Of a stretch of DNA of 64,000 bases, positions 1 to 9,400 are shown one piece after another; within the stretch, counting starts at the first letter, position 1; each line of letters begins with the position of its first letter. The stretch lies in the NCBI GenBank assembly GCA_006247105.1, contig CM016926.1:930001-994000 (forward strand), read 5' to 3'. The notes beneath the pieces were generated by a model. That model was not told the DNA's origin and made no database searches. It saw nothing but the letters and a program-made list of their open reading frames with translations. This DNA is from Giardia muris. Its lineage: Eukaryota > Fornicata > Diplomonadida > Hexamitidae. Made by a program: the position numbers and the translations under genes.

Positions 1-3000
1 CTCGGCTTGCAGTTTCTCTTTCCCGATGACGATCATTTGCATCTCTGTGGATGCCTGTTTAAGCTCGTCCTCGGCTTCCGTGTACAGCTGGTGCGTCTTC
101 TGGAGCTCATCTCGAAGGGTATCGCGTTCCTCTAATTGGGCTCTTAAAAGGCGAAGCTCCTGTTGTAAAGCCTCCTGATCTCGAACGCTTTCTGAGTTGC
201 AGTCCTTAAGGGCATTGAACGTGGATTGTAGCGTGGTCTTCTCGGACTCAAGTTGGGATAGGCGAAGGGCTGCCGCCTCAAGACGCATATTCGCCTGGAG
301 CAATTCACCATCCAACCGAGCCTTCCCCGACATCAGTTCTGTGTTCTCCTCTTGAAGTGCATTGAAGCGCGTCTGCAGAAGGTTCCGTGCGCTCACCATT
401 GATTCCAGCTCGACATCCTTTGCCTTGAGGGCCGCCTGAGCCTCAGATAATTCGAGCTGAACTGTGGATAGCTCGTGGGTGACGCGAGTCAGACCCATGG
501 CCGTCTGTTCTCCCTTTTCGACCTGTTGTAGTAGGCGAGCGTTGAGGTCGGCCTTCTCCACGGTCAAGCCCTGAAGTTGTGCACGCAAGCTCTCAATTGA
601 TGCGGTACGTTCCTCGAGGAGTTGCTTCATCGAACTTTCGACACCATCCATCCGTAGGACTCCTGCCTCGAGCCGCGCCAACTCCTCGGCCTGTGTCTTG
701 CATTGCTGCTGCACGGCAGCCAAATCTGCGTTCCGAGCGACAAGTTCCTGCTGTTGCGTCTGAATGCGATGCTCTAGTTGAAGCTTTGTGTCGTCGAACT
801 GCTGGAGTTGGGCCTTTTGGTCACTGACGACGTCGACAAGCGACTGGTTACTCTGCTGGAGTCGTTGGATCTGATGTTCGGCATCGGTCAGTTTGGTCTG
901 TGCTTCTGAGATTATCTCGATCGACTTCTGATACTCCGTGTTAAGAAGCTCATAACGAGAGCGAAGCATCTCGCCCTCGCTCGCCTTGTGGGCGGTCTGG
1001 GCGAGCTTGAGCTCCAGCGTCCGTACGGATTCCTCGGCGGTCGTACACCTATCTAAGAGAGCGGAATACTCACGCGAGAGGGTGACGTGCTGAGACGTTG
1101 CCTCTGTGCTATGTTGTTTCGCCTCCTTTGCCTCGCGCAGGAGGTGTCCGTTGATTTCCTTGACATTCTGAATGATGACGTCAAACTTCTTCACCATGGA
1201 ATCCAGAACCCTAACGATGCAGGTCCGGTCGACAAGGATACGACCGGGAACGGGCTCGCGTGTTTGGGACTCCGTCAGACTAAAGGTCACATGCCGTTGG
1301 GACTTACTGACGGATGTTAGTGTTGAATCGTCATTCACCCCAGCACTCCGGAAAGGGTTGAAGCCGCTAGCACGCATGTAGCGATCGCTCTGCTTGTCCG
1401 TCAGAGCCGGTATCCCGGCCTGGTCGACGTCAGGGAAGAACGCTACGGTGAAGGCATCCATGCTGTTTGACGTGAGGAACTCCGCGTACGACGTCCGCTG
1501 GATGGGGTCGAAGTTATACTCGCTCTTGTATGCGCTATAGAGTAAGAGCACCTTGTCATATATAGCCCTCAAGTCCGCCTCGCGAGCCTGAGTGAGTGCC
1601 TCCTCCGCCTTCACCGCCGTTATCTGGTCCTCCTTTGCTCGCTTGGCAGCCTCTTTCGCTCTTTCAGATTCCTCAGCGAGCTTCGCGCGATCACGCGTCA
1701 CCTGAGTCAATTGGGCTTGTAGGTCATCGATGCGCTTCTCTAGGGTGATGACGGTGTTCGATTCCGTAATGTTCGCGTCTGAAAGCTTGACTCGTAGAAG
1801 GTTGCTTTCTTCCTGTGCCTCCGAAACTTGTTGGCGAAGCTCGGCAACCAACGCCTCAGAAACGAAAGCCGCAGATCGGAGTTGCTCTATTTCGGCACGC
1901 CCTCGTTCAAGATCCATCACCTTGACGGCAAGGTCTTCCGCCTGTGTCGCTGCTTGCTGCTCGAGCCGCTGCAGAGCGTTACATTTCTCTTCATAATCCA
2001 ACTGGACAACGGACAATGCTGAGGAAAGCTCTGCACACTTCTCGCGCGCCTCGTGAAGTTCGTCAACGACTTCGTCCGATAGGGTGTTGCATTGGATAGC
2101 TTCCGTTCGTAGGATAACCTTCTGCACACTAGTTGATGATGCGATAGATGGAGATTCCATCTGTGGCTTCTGATTAGCGCTTGCTCTGCGCGGACGCGGG
2201 ACTTTTGCTACTGTCGCTAACATTGGGCTCTCATGCGACAGAGTATGGGAGGTTGGAGTCTGAGGAGGACTCAGAGCAAGCTTTGACTCCGAAATCCGAT
2301 TCTCGCAACTGAAGCTCGCCCGGACCATCATCAATGACTCAGTCAGGGTGTCATTCCTCTTTCTCTCCAGCTGAATCTGCGTCTCCAAGTCTTCCACACG
2401 ATTCTTAAGAATTGCCGTCTCAACGTCGATTTGGGCCCGTGCCTGGGCAAGCTCGGCACTTGCGCGTTGGCGCTCATCCTCAAGCATCCGCTGATATTGG
2501 TGTTTGATAACGAGATACTCTTCTGCTTGCTCCTGTGCTGCGAGACTATGTCGCTCCTTGAGTTCTGTTAGCTCTGCGGTCAAAGAGGCGATTTCCTGCT
2601 CCCGAAGATGTAACGAGGCGCGCGCCTCGGATTCTGCGTCCTTCCGTGCTGCACCTTCGCTCTGAAGCACCTTGTTCTCATTATGAAGAGACTCATGCTG
2701 CTCGACAAGAGCCTCATACTTCTGGTTAAGCGTCGCCAATGCCTGAGAGACATTCGTGTTCCGTTCTTGAAGCTTTGTGATAGCGGCCGTCTGTTCCGCT
2801 CGGCTTTCGGAAAAGATCGATAACTGCTGCTCCAAATTCTGGCACAGCTGCTGACGCTGGATAGCATCAATCTCGAGGGAACTAACCTTCTCATTGAGCG
2901 AGGCCACGGTGTCCTTATAGATCTGAATCGACGAAGCTAGACTAGCGATCTCCGCATCCTTGCCTTCGAGCCGGATGACTTGAAGCTCGAGTTCCCCGAT

Positions 3001-5196
3001 GCGCGTCGCCTTCTCGATAAGTTCCTGCTGGAGCTTAGCCGATTCCGCCTGGAGGATTGCCGTTGCATCCTGTTGTTTCTGTATCGTTGACGTGGCATCA
3101 TCAAGTCGTTCGCGAAGCTGCGTGCTCTCTGTCGCCAAGGCATCTTGGGCAGTCTGGAGTGCGAGAGTGTTCGCCTCGGCGTGGATCTTATCTTGTATGG
3201 CAGCTTGAAGCTCGGTCATGAGTTTTCCGTTCTTCTCCTTCAGCATCTCACAAGTGCTTGTGAACTCTTCGTTTCTGGCTGTCAGAATCCCAAGTTCTGT
3301 CCGTAGTTCATGATCAACACGATCATATCGTTGCTGGAGTGCAGCAAATGCCACCTCAGTTTCCATTAGCTTCTGCTTTGTCTCTGCGGCGCAGGTAACG
3401 ACTTCATTGGAGCGAAAGGCCCGATATTCCGCCTCTAGCTGAGTGTGCGTAGCAATAAGAGCACTCTTTTCTTCCAGAAGGCGCTGAAGTTCCTGCTCCT
3501 TAGAATCAAGTTTCTCTCGGAGTTGTGCCATGGTTTCTTCCCGCTGCGTATTGGTAGCATTCGCACCGGCAAGTTCAGATTTCAGACGAGCAAGCTCCTC
3601 GGCCATGGTTGAGTTTCTCTCTCCAAGGTCCGCAGAGCACTCATATGCGCGAGAATACTCTGTCTTGAGTGTCTCTATGGCTGCTGTAAGGCGTGCTATC
3701 TGCTCTTCGGCGGCTTGCTTCTTGTCGGCGAGCGCCTTTCGTTCCTTCATCGCCTGTGTGTATTGATCATGAAGCTCTTTATATTGGGACTCAAGTCCTG
3801 CATATCTGGCTCCTAGCTCGCTCAGAGAAGAAGTAGCCTGCATGAGCTCCGATTGGTTCTTAGCAAGGTCCTGGCGTAGCCCGGTAATCGTCTTCTGTTG
3901 GGCTTGGCGTTCCGCATCAAGCATGTGGGCGTTCTCCAGGGAGGATTGCAAGCGAAGTTCGAGCTGCTTGATGGTCCCGCGTTGTTGCTGATCTTTGAGG
4001 CCCATTTCGGAGGTATCCTGGAGTTGCCGCTGTTGGAGGGCACTCAGTTGTTCCTGAGAACCGGCCAGCCGTTGATTAAGCTGTGCGACCTCCTTCTCCA
4101 AACGGCCACGCACCGCCTCGAGAGCAGCCAGCTTGGTCGCAAGTTCACCCTTTTCATCGGCAAGCCGTAAATACTGACCATCCTTCTCGTGCAGCTTCTC
4201 TAGATAGCTGGACAGCGTCGCGTTGGCGTCGGCCAGCTCCTCCTGGAGACGAGCTTTAACACTATTGGCGCTATTCAGAGCATCTGTGAGGGCTGCAAGG
4301 TTACTTTGGGCAGCATCCTCGCCCGTAGCACAGCGTTTGAGGGTCTCCTCGAGCTGGTGTAGACGTTCCTCTGCCGCCTGAAATTCCAAGCGTATGCGTT
4401 CGGAGGTTTGCTTCTCCACTGCTAAGGCATCACGAGCGTTTTGAGAGGAGAGATCAGCGGCTCTGGCCTCACCTTGCAACCGCTCCACCTCGTGAGCGAG
4501 CTTCGAGTTATCACGTTTGAGGGAAGCAATGGTTTGCACCAGCTCCTCTTGCTCAAGGCCTACCTGACCATTCGAGGAGAGCAGCTGGTTCCGAAGCCTA
4601 GTTATTTCTGCATCACGCTCATCGAGGAGCTTTCCGCGTTGCACCAACTCTTCCTTCAAGGAAGAAAGACGTGCTTTCCACTCGTACATCAGCTCGTTAT
4701 GCTTGCGCTTGTACCGGGACAGGGTTTCCTCAAGTTCCTGGATTCTGGAGGCGTTGGACAGATCAGTGCTTGCACCCTTGGGGTCTTGGGATAGGAGATG
4801 AGGGTTGGAATCTCCGGCGCTCAAAGCTGTAGCCGTACTCAAGAAGGAGGAGCGATGGCTATTGGATGAGGGGTTCTGAAGATACAGGACTATCTGTTCC
4901 AGGTGTGAAGTACCAGGAGATAGAGCTCCCAAGGGTTCCAGGCCTAAGGAAGCGAAGTTGAACCGTTTCAGGTCGAGGACGTTGAAGGACTCGACCTCAA
5001 GGACGAGGCGGGTTTTGTTATAGTCGTGGGCATGAAGCCAATCGAAGACCAAGGCAAATTCCGGGTCCATCGAGGGTTTGAGGAAGGAGGGCTGACTGGC
5101 GGCATGTTCGGCTTTCTCGTTGACGGCGAGGAAAACCTTGAACATCTTGAGCCACTCACTATTATCTAGGTGCAGGGCGTAGTTACGAGTATCCAT
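1..5196 (-). CDS. Giant coiled-coil protein with LisH-like N-terminus (partial, C-terminus outside window)
   Basis: The frame is open from the ATG at 5196 down to base 1, giving at least 1,732 residues with no stop, so the C-terminus lies outside the window. Residues about 47-70 (FALVFDWLHAHDYNKTRL and on) resemble a LisH dimerization motif. From about residue 150 the protein is almost continuous heptad-rich coiled coil, full of E, K, Q, L and A. It is broken near 1200-1600 by a more globular stretch with P, G, F and Y (for example MRASGFNPFRSAGVNDD). A LisH plus a long coiled coil is typical of centrosomal, basal-body and cytoskeletal scaffolds in general, so a structural cytoskeletal role is an inference. 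The start was chosen because it follows an A-rich stretch and lies 16 bp after the stop of the upstream minus-strand gene. No named family recognised. Confidence 0.85.
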   Translation of the reverse strand, partial: MDTRNYALHLDNSEWLKMFKVFLAVNEKAEHAASQPSFLKPSMDPEFALVFDWLHAHDYNKTRLVLEVESFNVLDLKRFNFASLGLEPLGALSPGTSHLEQIVLYLQNPSSNSHRSSFLSTATALSAGDSNPHLLSQDPKGASTDLSNASRIQELEETLSRYKRKHNELMYEWKARLSSLKEELVQRGKLLDERDAEITRLRNQLLSSNGQVGLEQEELVQTIASLKRDNSKLAHEVERLQGEARAADLSSQNARDALAVEKQTSERIRLEFQAAEERLHQLEETLKRCATGEDAAQSNLAALTDALNSANSVKARLQEELADANATLSSYLEKLHEKDGQYLRLADEKGELATKLAALEAVRGRLEKEVAQLNQRLAGSQEQLSALQQRQLQDTSEMGLKDQQQRGTIKQLELRLQSSLENAHMLDAERQAQQKTITGLRQDLAKNQSELMQATSSLSELGARYAGLESQYKELHDQYTQAMKERKALADKKQAAEEQIARLTAAIETLKTEYSRAYECSADLGERNSTMAEELARLKSELAGANATNTQREETMAQLREKLDSKEQELQRLLEEKSALIATHTQLEAEYRAFRSNEVVTCAAETKQKLMETEVAFAALQQRYDRVDHELRTELGILTARNEEFTSTCEMLKEKNGKLMTELQAAIQDKIHAEANTLALQTAQDALATESTQLRERLDDATSTIQKQQDATAILQAESAKLQQELIEKATRIGELELQVIRLEGKDAEIASLASSIQIYKDTVASLNEKVSSLEIDAIQRQQLCQNLEQQLSIFSESRAEQTAAITKLQERNTNVSQALATLNQKYEALVEQHESLHNENKVLQSEGAARKDAESEARASLHLREQEIASLTAELTELKERHSLAAQEQAEEYLVIKHQYQRMLEDERQRASAELAQARAQIDVETAILKNRVEDLETQIQLERKRNDTLTESLMMVRASFSCENRISESKLALSPPQTPTSHTLSHESPMLATVAKVPRPRRASANQKPQMESPSIASSTSVQKVILRTEAIQCNTLSDEVVDELHEAREKCAELSSALSVVQLDYEEKCNALQRLEQQAATQAEDLAVKVMDLERGRAEIEQLRSAAFVSEALVAELRQQVSEAQEESNLLRVKLSDANITESNTVITLEKRIDDLQAQLTQVTRDRAKLAEESERAKEAAKRAKEDQITAVKAEEALTQAREADLRAIYDKVLLLYSAYKSEYNFDPIQRTSYAEFLTSNSMDAFTVAFFPDVDQAGIPALTDKQSDRYMRASGFNPFRSAGVNDDSTLTSVSKSQRHVTFSLTESQTREPVPGRILVDRTCIVRVLDSMVKKFDVIIQNVKEINGHLLREAKEAKQHSTEATSQHVTLSREYSALLDRCTTAEESVRTLELKLAQTAHKASEGEMLRSRYELLNTEYQKSIEIISEAQTKLTDAEHQIQRLQQSNQSLVDVVSDQKAQLQQFDDTKLQLEHRIQTQQQELVARNADLAAVQQQCKTQAEELARLEAGVLRMDGVESSMKQLLEERTASIESLRAQLQGLTVEKADLNARLLQQVEKGEQTAMGLTRVTHELSTVQLELSEAQAALKAKDVELESMVSARNLLQTRFNALQEENTELMSGKARLDGELLQANMRLEAAALRLSQLESEKTTLQSTFNALKDCNSESVRDQEALQQELRLLRAQLEERDTLRDELQKTHQLYTEAEDELKQASTEMQMIVIGKEKLQAE

Positions 5197-5212
5197 CTTT
5201 GCGATTTTCCAT

Positions 5213-5896
5213 TTATTGATGAGCTGCCTCTTTCCGTGAAGCCTTCCCACTGAGCTCATACAGACGACGATATATTTGCTCCAGGTCATGGATCTCGATC
5301 CCGCCCATGACCCGTACGTTTCGCCCGGAGAAGGTAAAGCTTGGGTCGTTACGTCTTCCGCGATCGCTTCTAGTGACACGATAATTCAGAATGATTTGGG
5401 TGACGTGCTCTGTGGGCTCATAGGTGTCGCGATTATGGAAGATGGGGAGTTCTTCACGAATAAGTCGATAAAGGGTATACACATCACAGTCCTGAAGGGT
5501 CCCCATGGCTATGAGGTTGGTCATCTGAATACGGCTGAAGGTTATCTGCGCTCCAAAGAAGTCCGGGATCTTCAGTAGGGTCTTTCGTAAGGCCGCTTGC
5601 AAGACTGGCGCCCACGCGTCAACATCATCCTTCCCTTGGCTTTCACAAGTCACGGTCAGTTTCTTATGGATCGTGATCTTCGAAAGGCCATATGCGGGCT
5701 CTATCGAGATGTCGTCGCGTCTGAAATCGGTAACATCATATGAATTTGGAAGATATACTGAGTTCTTGAAACGAGAGGCAATGAAACTCAGGTGCGAGGG
5801 CTGGAACTCTGTGGCAAGCACCACTCCAGACGTGGTCTCTATTTGAATATCAAACCTGATTTTATAATTGCTGATCGTTAACTTGGCTTCAAGCAT
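5213..5896 (-). CDS. TBP: Divergent TATA-box-binding protein (TBP)
   Basis: 227 residues, about the size of a TBP core. The C-terminal half fits the second TBP repeat: YEPTEHVTQIILNYRV corresponds to the 'YEPELFPGLIYR' segment, and FTFSGRNVRVMGG followed by EIHDLEQIYRRLYEL corresponds to the 'IFVSGKVVLTGAK...ENIYPIL' strand-helix end. The first half keeps a comparable, less clear fold. TBP nucleates pre-initiation complexes of all three RNA polymerases. Giardia TBP is known to be unusually divergent, having lost most DNA-intercalating phenylalanines, so poor similarity is expected. There is also an insertion of basic residues (RVTRSDRGRRNDPSF) between strands of repeat 2. The ATG follows a run of seven A's. 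It heads a leftward pair with the coiled-coil gene. A TBP-like paralogue is the alternative. Confidence 0.72.
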   Translation of the reverse strand: MLEAKLTISNYKIRFDIQIETTSGVVLATEFQPSHLSFIASRFKNSVYLPNSYDVTDFRRDDISIEPAYGLSKITIHKKLTVTCESQGKDDVDAWAPVLQAALRKTLLKIPDFFGAQITFSRIQMTNLIAMGTLQDCDVYTLYRLIREELPIFHNRDTYEPTEHVTQIILNYRVTRSDRGRRNDPSFTFSGRNVRVMGGIEIHDLEQIYRRLYELSGKASRKEAAHQ

Positions 5897-5989
5897 TTTT
5901 TTCTTCCTTTTACTCCTTTCCTTCCCTTTGTCTTCCTCCTCCCTCTTTCATCTACACCCGTCCTGTGACGAAAAAAAAGAATCCTACTA

Positions 5990-6424
5990 ATGCCCTCCTC
6001 ACCTTCAAGGTCGAAAAGTGCAAGTCTCTTGTTTACTGATCGAGTCCCTACCGAAGGCGAGCATGGCATCCCTGGCCTCTGTTGCTGTTGGGAAGTCCGG
6101 ACCGATGCTTTAGGTAGGAGAATGAGACTTCGTGCCCTTCCCATCCCTCTGATGACTGATGAGTTCTCTATTATTCGTGGTGTAGCCTCAGCCCTTCTAC
6201 ATCCGGATGAAACCCTTCAGGGGCTTTCAGAACTACCTCTCAAGACATTACCCTTCACATCCCGACCATTATCCTTATCCCCTTCAAGTCGCGCAAACTT
6301 AGTCACTCCAACTCGACGGGCTCAAAGCTATGGGACTCCTCGACGGCGTGAACAGTCCTCAGAGCCACCCGACATCGCCCAGATGGCTGATTGGTACGCT
6401 CAAAGACATGTCACTCGTAGATGA
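5990..6424 (+). CDS. Possible small hypothetical protein upstream of the WDR17-like gene
   Basis: An open frame of 144 codons whose ATG lies 12 bases after a run of eight A's. Its TAG ends 7 bp before the A-rich ATG preferred here for the large WD40 gene, which is the usual spacing in this window. A shorter form could start at 6152 (MTDEFSIIRGV). The predicted protein is Ser/Arg/Pro-rich with a basic C-terminus (MADWYAQRHVTRR) and no recognised domain. Without it, the divergent interval between TBP and the WD40 gene would be 535 bp, long for this genome. It could instead be a 5' leader or a first exon of the WD40 gene. Confidence 0.4.
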   Translation: MPSSPSRSKSASLLFTDRVPTEGEHGIPGLCCCWEVRTDALGRRMRLRALPIPLMTDEFSIIRGVASALLHPDETLQGLSELPLKTLPFTSRPLSLSPSSRANLVTPTRRAQSYGTPRRREQSSEPPDIAQMADWYAQRHVTRR

Positions 6425-6431
6425 TAGTAAA

Positions 6432-9400
6432 ATGCAGAAGTCACTCACCCTAAGTCCCCTTCAGCGGGCAGCCCTGAACCAGGGTGTGGAAACGGACCTT
6501 CACCACTCTCCACAGAAGCGCGTCCCCATAGGGCAACTCCCTCCTCTTCGTCTAGCCATTGGGTCCTCACCCTTAAACCCTCCTTCCGAAAGACCATTGC
6601 TTCGTCCTATTCAGCCCGCCTCCACACAGACACAGTCTAAGGCCATTCCAATACAAGAGTTCCATGATGCAACTCGTTTAGTTGACTTCCCAAGTGCCGC
6701 CGATAGCTTTTGGAGTCCAGAGCCAACAGACCTGATGGCGATCATCCCAGGATGTCAGCCAAGCATTGGGACGGCCGTGGCCAGCGCCCCGGGGTATCTC
6801 TGCTATTGTAGCTCAAATCATCTTCATATCTATCGTGTTCAGCAGGCCTCCCGTGGTTCCTCCCCCAGAATAACTCTTGCTCGTTGCATCTTCGTGTCCG
6901 AGGGCCGCATATGCTCGGTGACCACGGACCCGCGGCGGATGCACGTCGCGATTTCCTGTCTAAATCAACGGATACGCATTTTCTCCTTGACGACCTTCTC
7001 CCCAGTACGGGACATCAAGCTGGAACTCGGCCTCCCACCGGTCTGCATCCAGTACCATCCAGTCATGGAGGATACCCTCTTTCTCCTTTACTATTCCAGG
7101 ACAGATACGGGGGAGCTTCGGATCGTCAACACGATGACAGGGATGTCCTTGACATTGGTCACGGGCCTACGACGGGCCTTGTTGCTCGCGTGTAGCCAGC
7201 ACAAGACCGAGTTGGCCATCGGCTTCGAAACCGGTGACATTGACCTTGTCGGCTTGTCGCCAAGCGGAGATAAAGCACTATTCTGCCGAGGACTACTTCA
7301 GGAGACGTTCAATTCCTCGTTGCCGGAGTTGTTGGAATGGGAGGCGGCACATAACACCCGGAAGCAAAAACCGGACACTGTCCTCATCAATTTGAAGCTA
7401 CTCAAGCGGCTTGTCTCATATGTCACGACTTCCTTGAAGCGGCCAGCCGAAGTGACGGCGCTCGTGTACGACCAACGGAAATCAGACAGTCTGCTCGTTG
7501 TCTTCGCTTTTGGACTCCATTGCCTCTTCAATACTCTTACCGGTGACTGCTTGATGCTTTATACGGCGTCTGCCATGTCCGGGGAGACGTTACCTGGAGG
7601 TCTCAACGCTCGGCTTCTTGAGGGAAATGCCATTACAGAACTGGCACGTTCCATCTTCACACCGCAAAAAGGCTTGGTCGGTGGTGTTTCGACAGGTCTT
7701 TTCTTACCCGATGCAGTTGGTACGTTTGTCACCATTGATCAGGCCGCTGGAATCCTTCGGATCTGGCATGTCGGTACAGAGCGTGAAGTTCGGATGGAAA
7801 AGATCGCCACCGCCCCCTTCAGGCGTATGTACCTGTTAGCCGTACCAGTCGATAATGAAGGCGGCAATGAGGGTCTGGTCACTGGCTCTCAAGACATTCA
7901 ACCTACAGAGGCGACTACAGACCATATTGGTCGTCCCACCAACGAAGAGAACTATATTGTTCTCGTTGACGTGAATGGGCAAGTCCTGGTGTACTCGCAT
8001 AACACCCACCAGATTGTCTTCAGAAGCGTAACGGGGCACACAGAAGCGATAACATCGCTTGCTTTCGATCCCCAGGAGCGCCACGTCTTCCTTAGCGCTA
8101 GCTCTGACGGCCGTATCATCCAATGGCCAGCTGCATCTCTTACTCCTAGGGAGCACACGATCTCACCATTCTTCCATCTGGAAGGGCGGAAGCAAGCATA
8201 TGCTACAGTCCTTCAGATCCGTGCCCCTCGGGCATGGAACCATCAATTGATACGTGACTCACGTGGAGTTCTCACTTCTCCACAGCTTCCGGCCTGTGAG
8301 GTTGCCTCTTACTCCCCAGACCCCATGCTCCCGCTTGTGGCTGCCGCATACTCCAACGGAAGCGTTCGCCTCTTCAACAAGTCCACTGGGAGACATATCA
8401 TTGACCTCTTCACCGCGTTTGATGACCCTTCTGACAGTCGGATAGATGGAAGACGGCCTTACTTCTTCCCACCACGTCTGCAAAAGATAAGCACCCAGTC
8501 GATACCCTTTCTTTGTGCCAAGCAACTGGCATGGTGTCCGTTGGATAGCCGTCTCTTGGTTTCGGGTTGGACGGACGGTTCCTTACGTTTTTCCCTCTGC
8601 TTGGTAGCGCAGATCAAGCTAGCGAATAGTACCGCGGCGAAGTATCGCTATGTGGGGATTTTCTCGATCCCTGAGCTCTGTGGGAGTACTGACCCCTCTC
8701 GATATGCTCTCACGTGTTTAGCGTTCATTCCGAACTCATATGTCCTCGTAGCCGGCACTACGAGTGGCCATATTTTGTTCCTTGACTGTTCCCCAATATG
8801 TCGTGACACTGTTCAAATCATTGCTGAGGAGTGTTATCAATTCGATGATGTCTCAGATACTTCCATGGCGGGCTTGGGAAACGTGGCTCCAGATAACGAC
8901 TCAAAGGAACAAGATGGCTTGGCTTCTTTTAAACGGCTCCAACCCCTTTTTACACAGACGACAAGTTTACTTCAGAACAAGGAAAGATATCTTCTCGTCA
9001 GTCATAGTACCTTATCTGACCTGGCGTCGGCACAGACTAGCAAGACTATCGGGTACTTCCCATTGATCGATGCTTGTCATATTGAGTCCGCAGGCACAGG
9101 TGAAAATACAAACACAGACACTGGTCATCTGACCGCTATGGCATTCCATCCTGGGATAGCGTCACTCCCGACGATCACTAACTATCATGACGTCAATCCG
9201 CACGCACCTGCTTGCAATGTCTTAGCGTTGGGAGACTCGAAGGGTCAGGTGACGTTCTGGGGCTTCAATGAGAGTTTGCGTGCGGGGGCTATCACTGGCT
9301 TGCAACTGACCCTCAAGAATACCTTCTCGGACTATCAGACGGCCAGAAAGGAGGCGATTGCCATTAGTGCTCTTCTTTACCATCCAGAACATCCAGAATA

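Noticed and set aside
3822..4794. Many 70-117 codon plus-strand frames across the coiled-coil gene
   Set aside because: Shadows of the minus-strand coding frame, which is continuous from 5196 to base 1.
6330..6431. Upstream ATG of the WDR17-like gene
   Set aside because: No A-run before it, and it overlaps another open frame; not excluded, but the ATG at 6432 fits the local pattern better.
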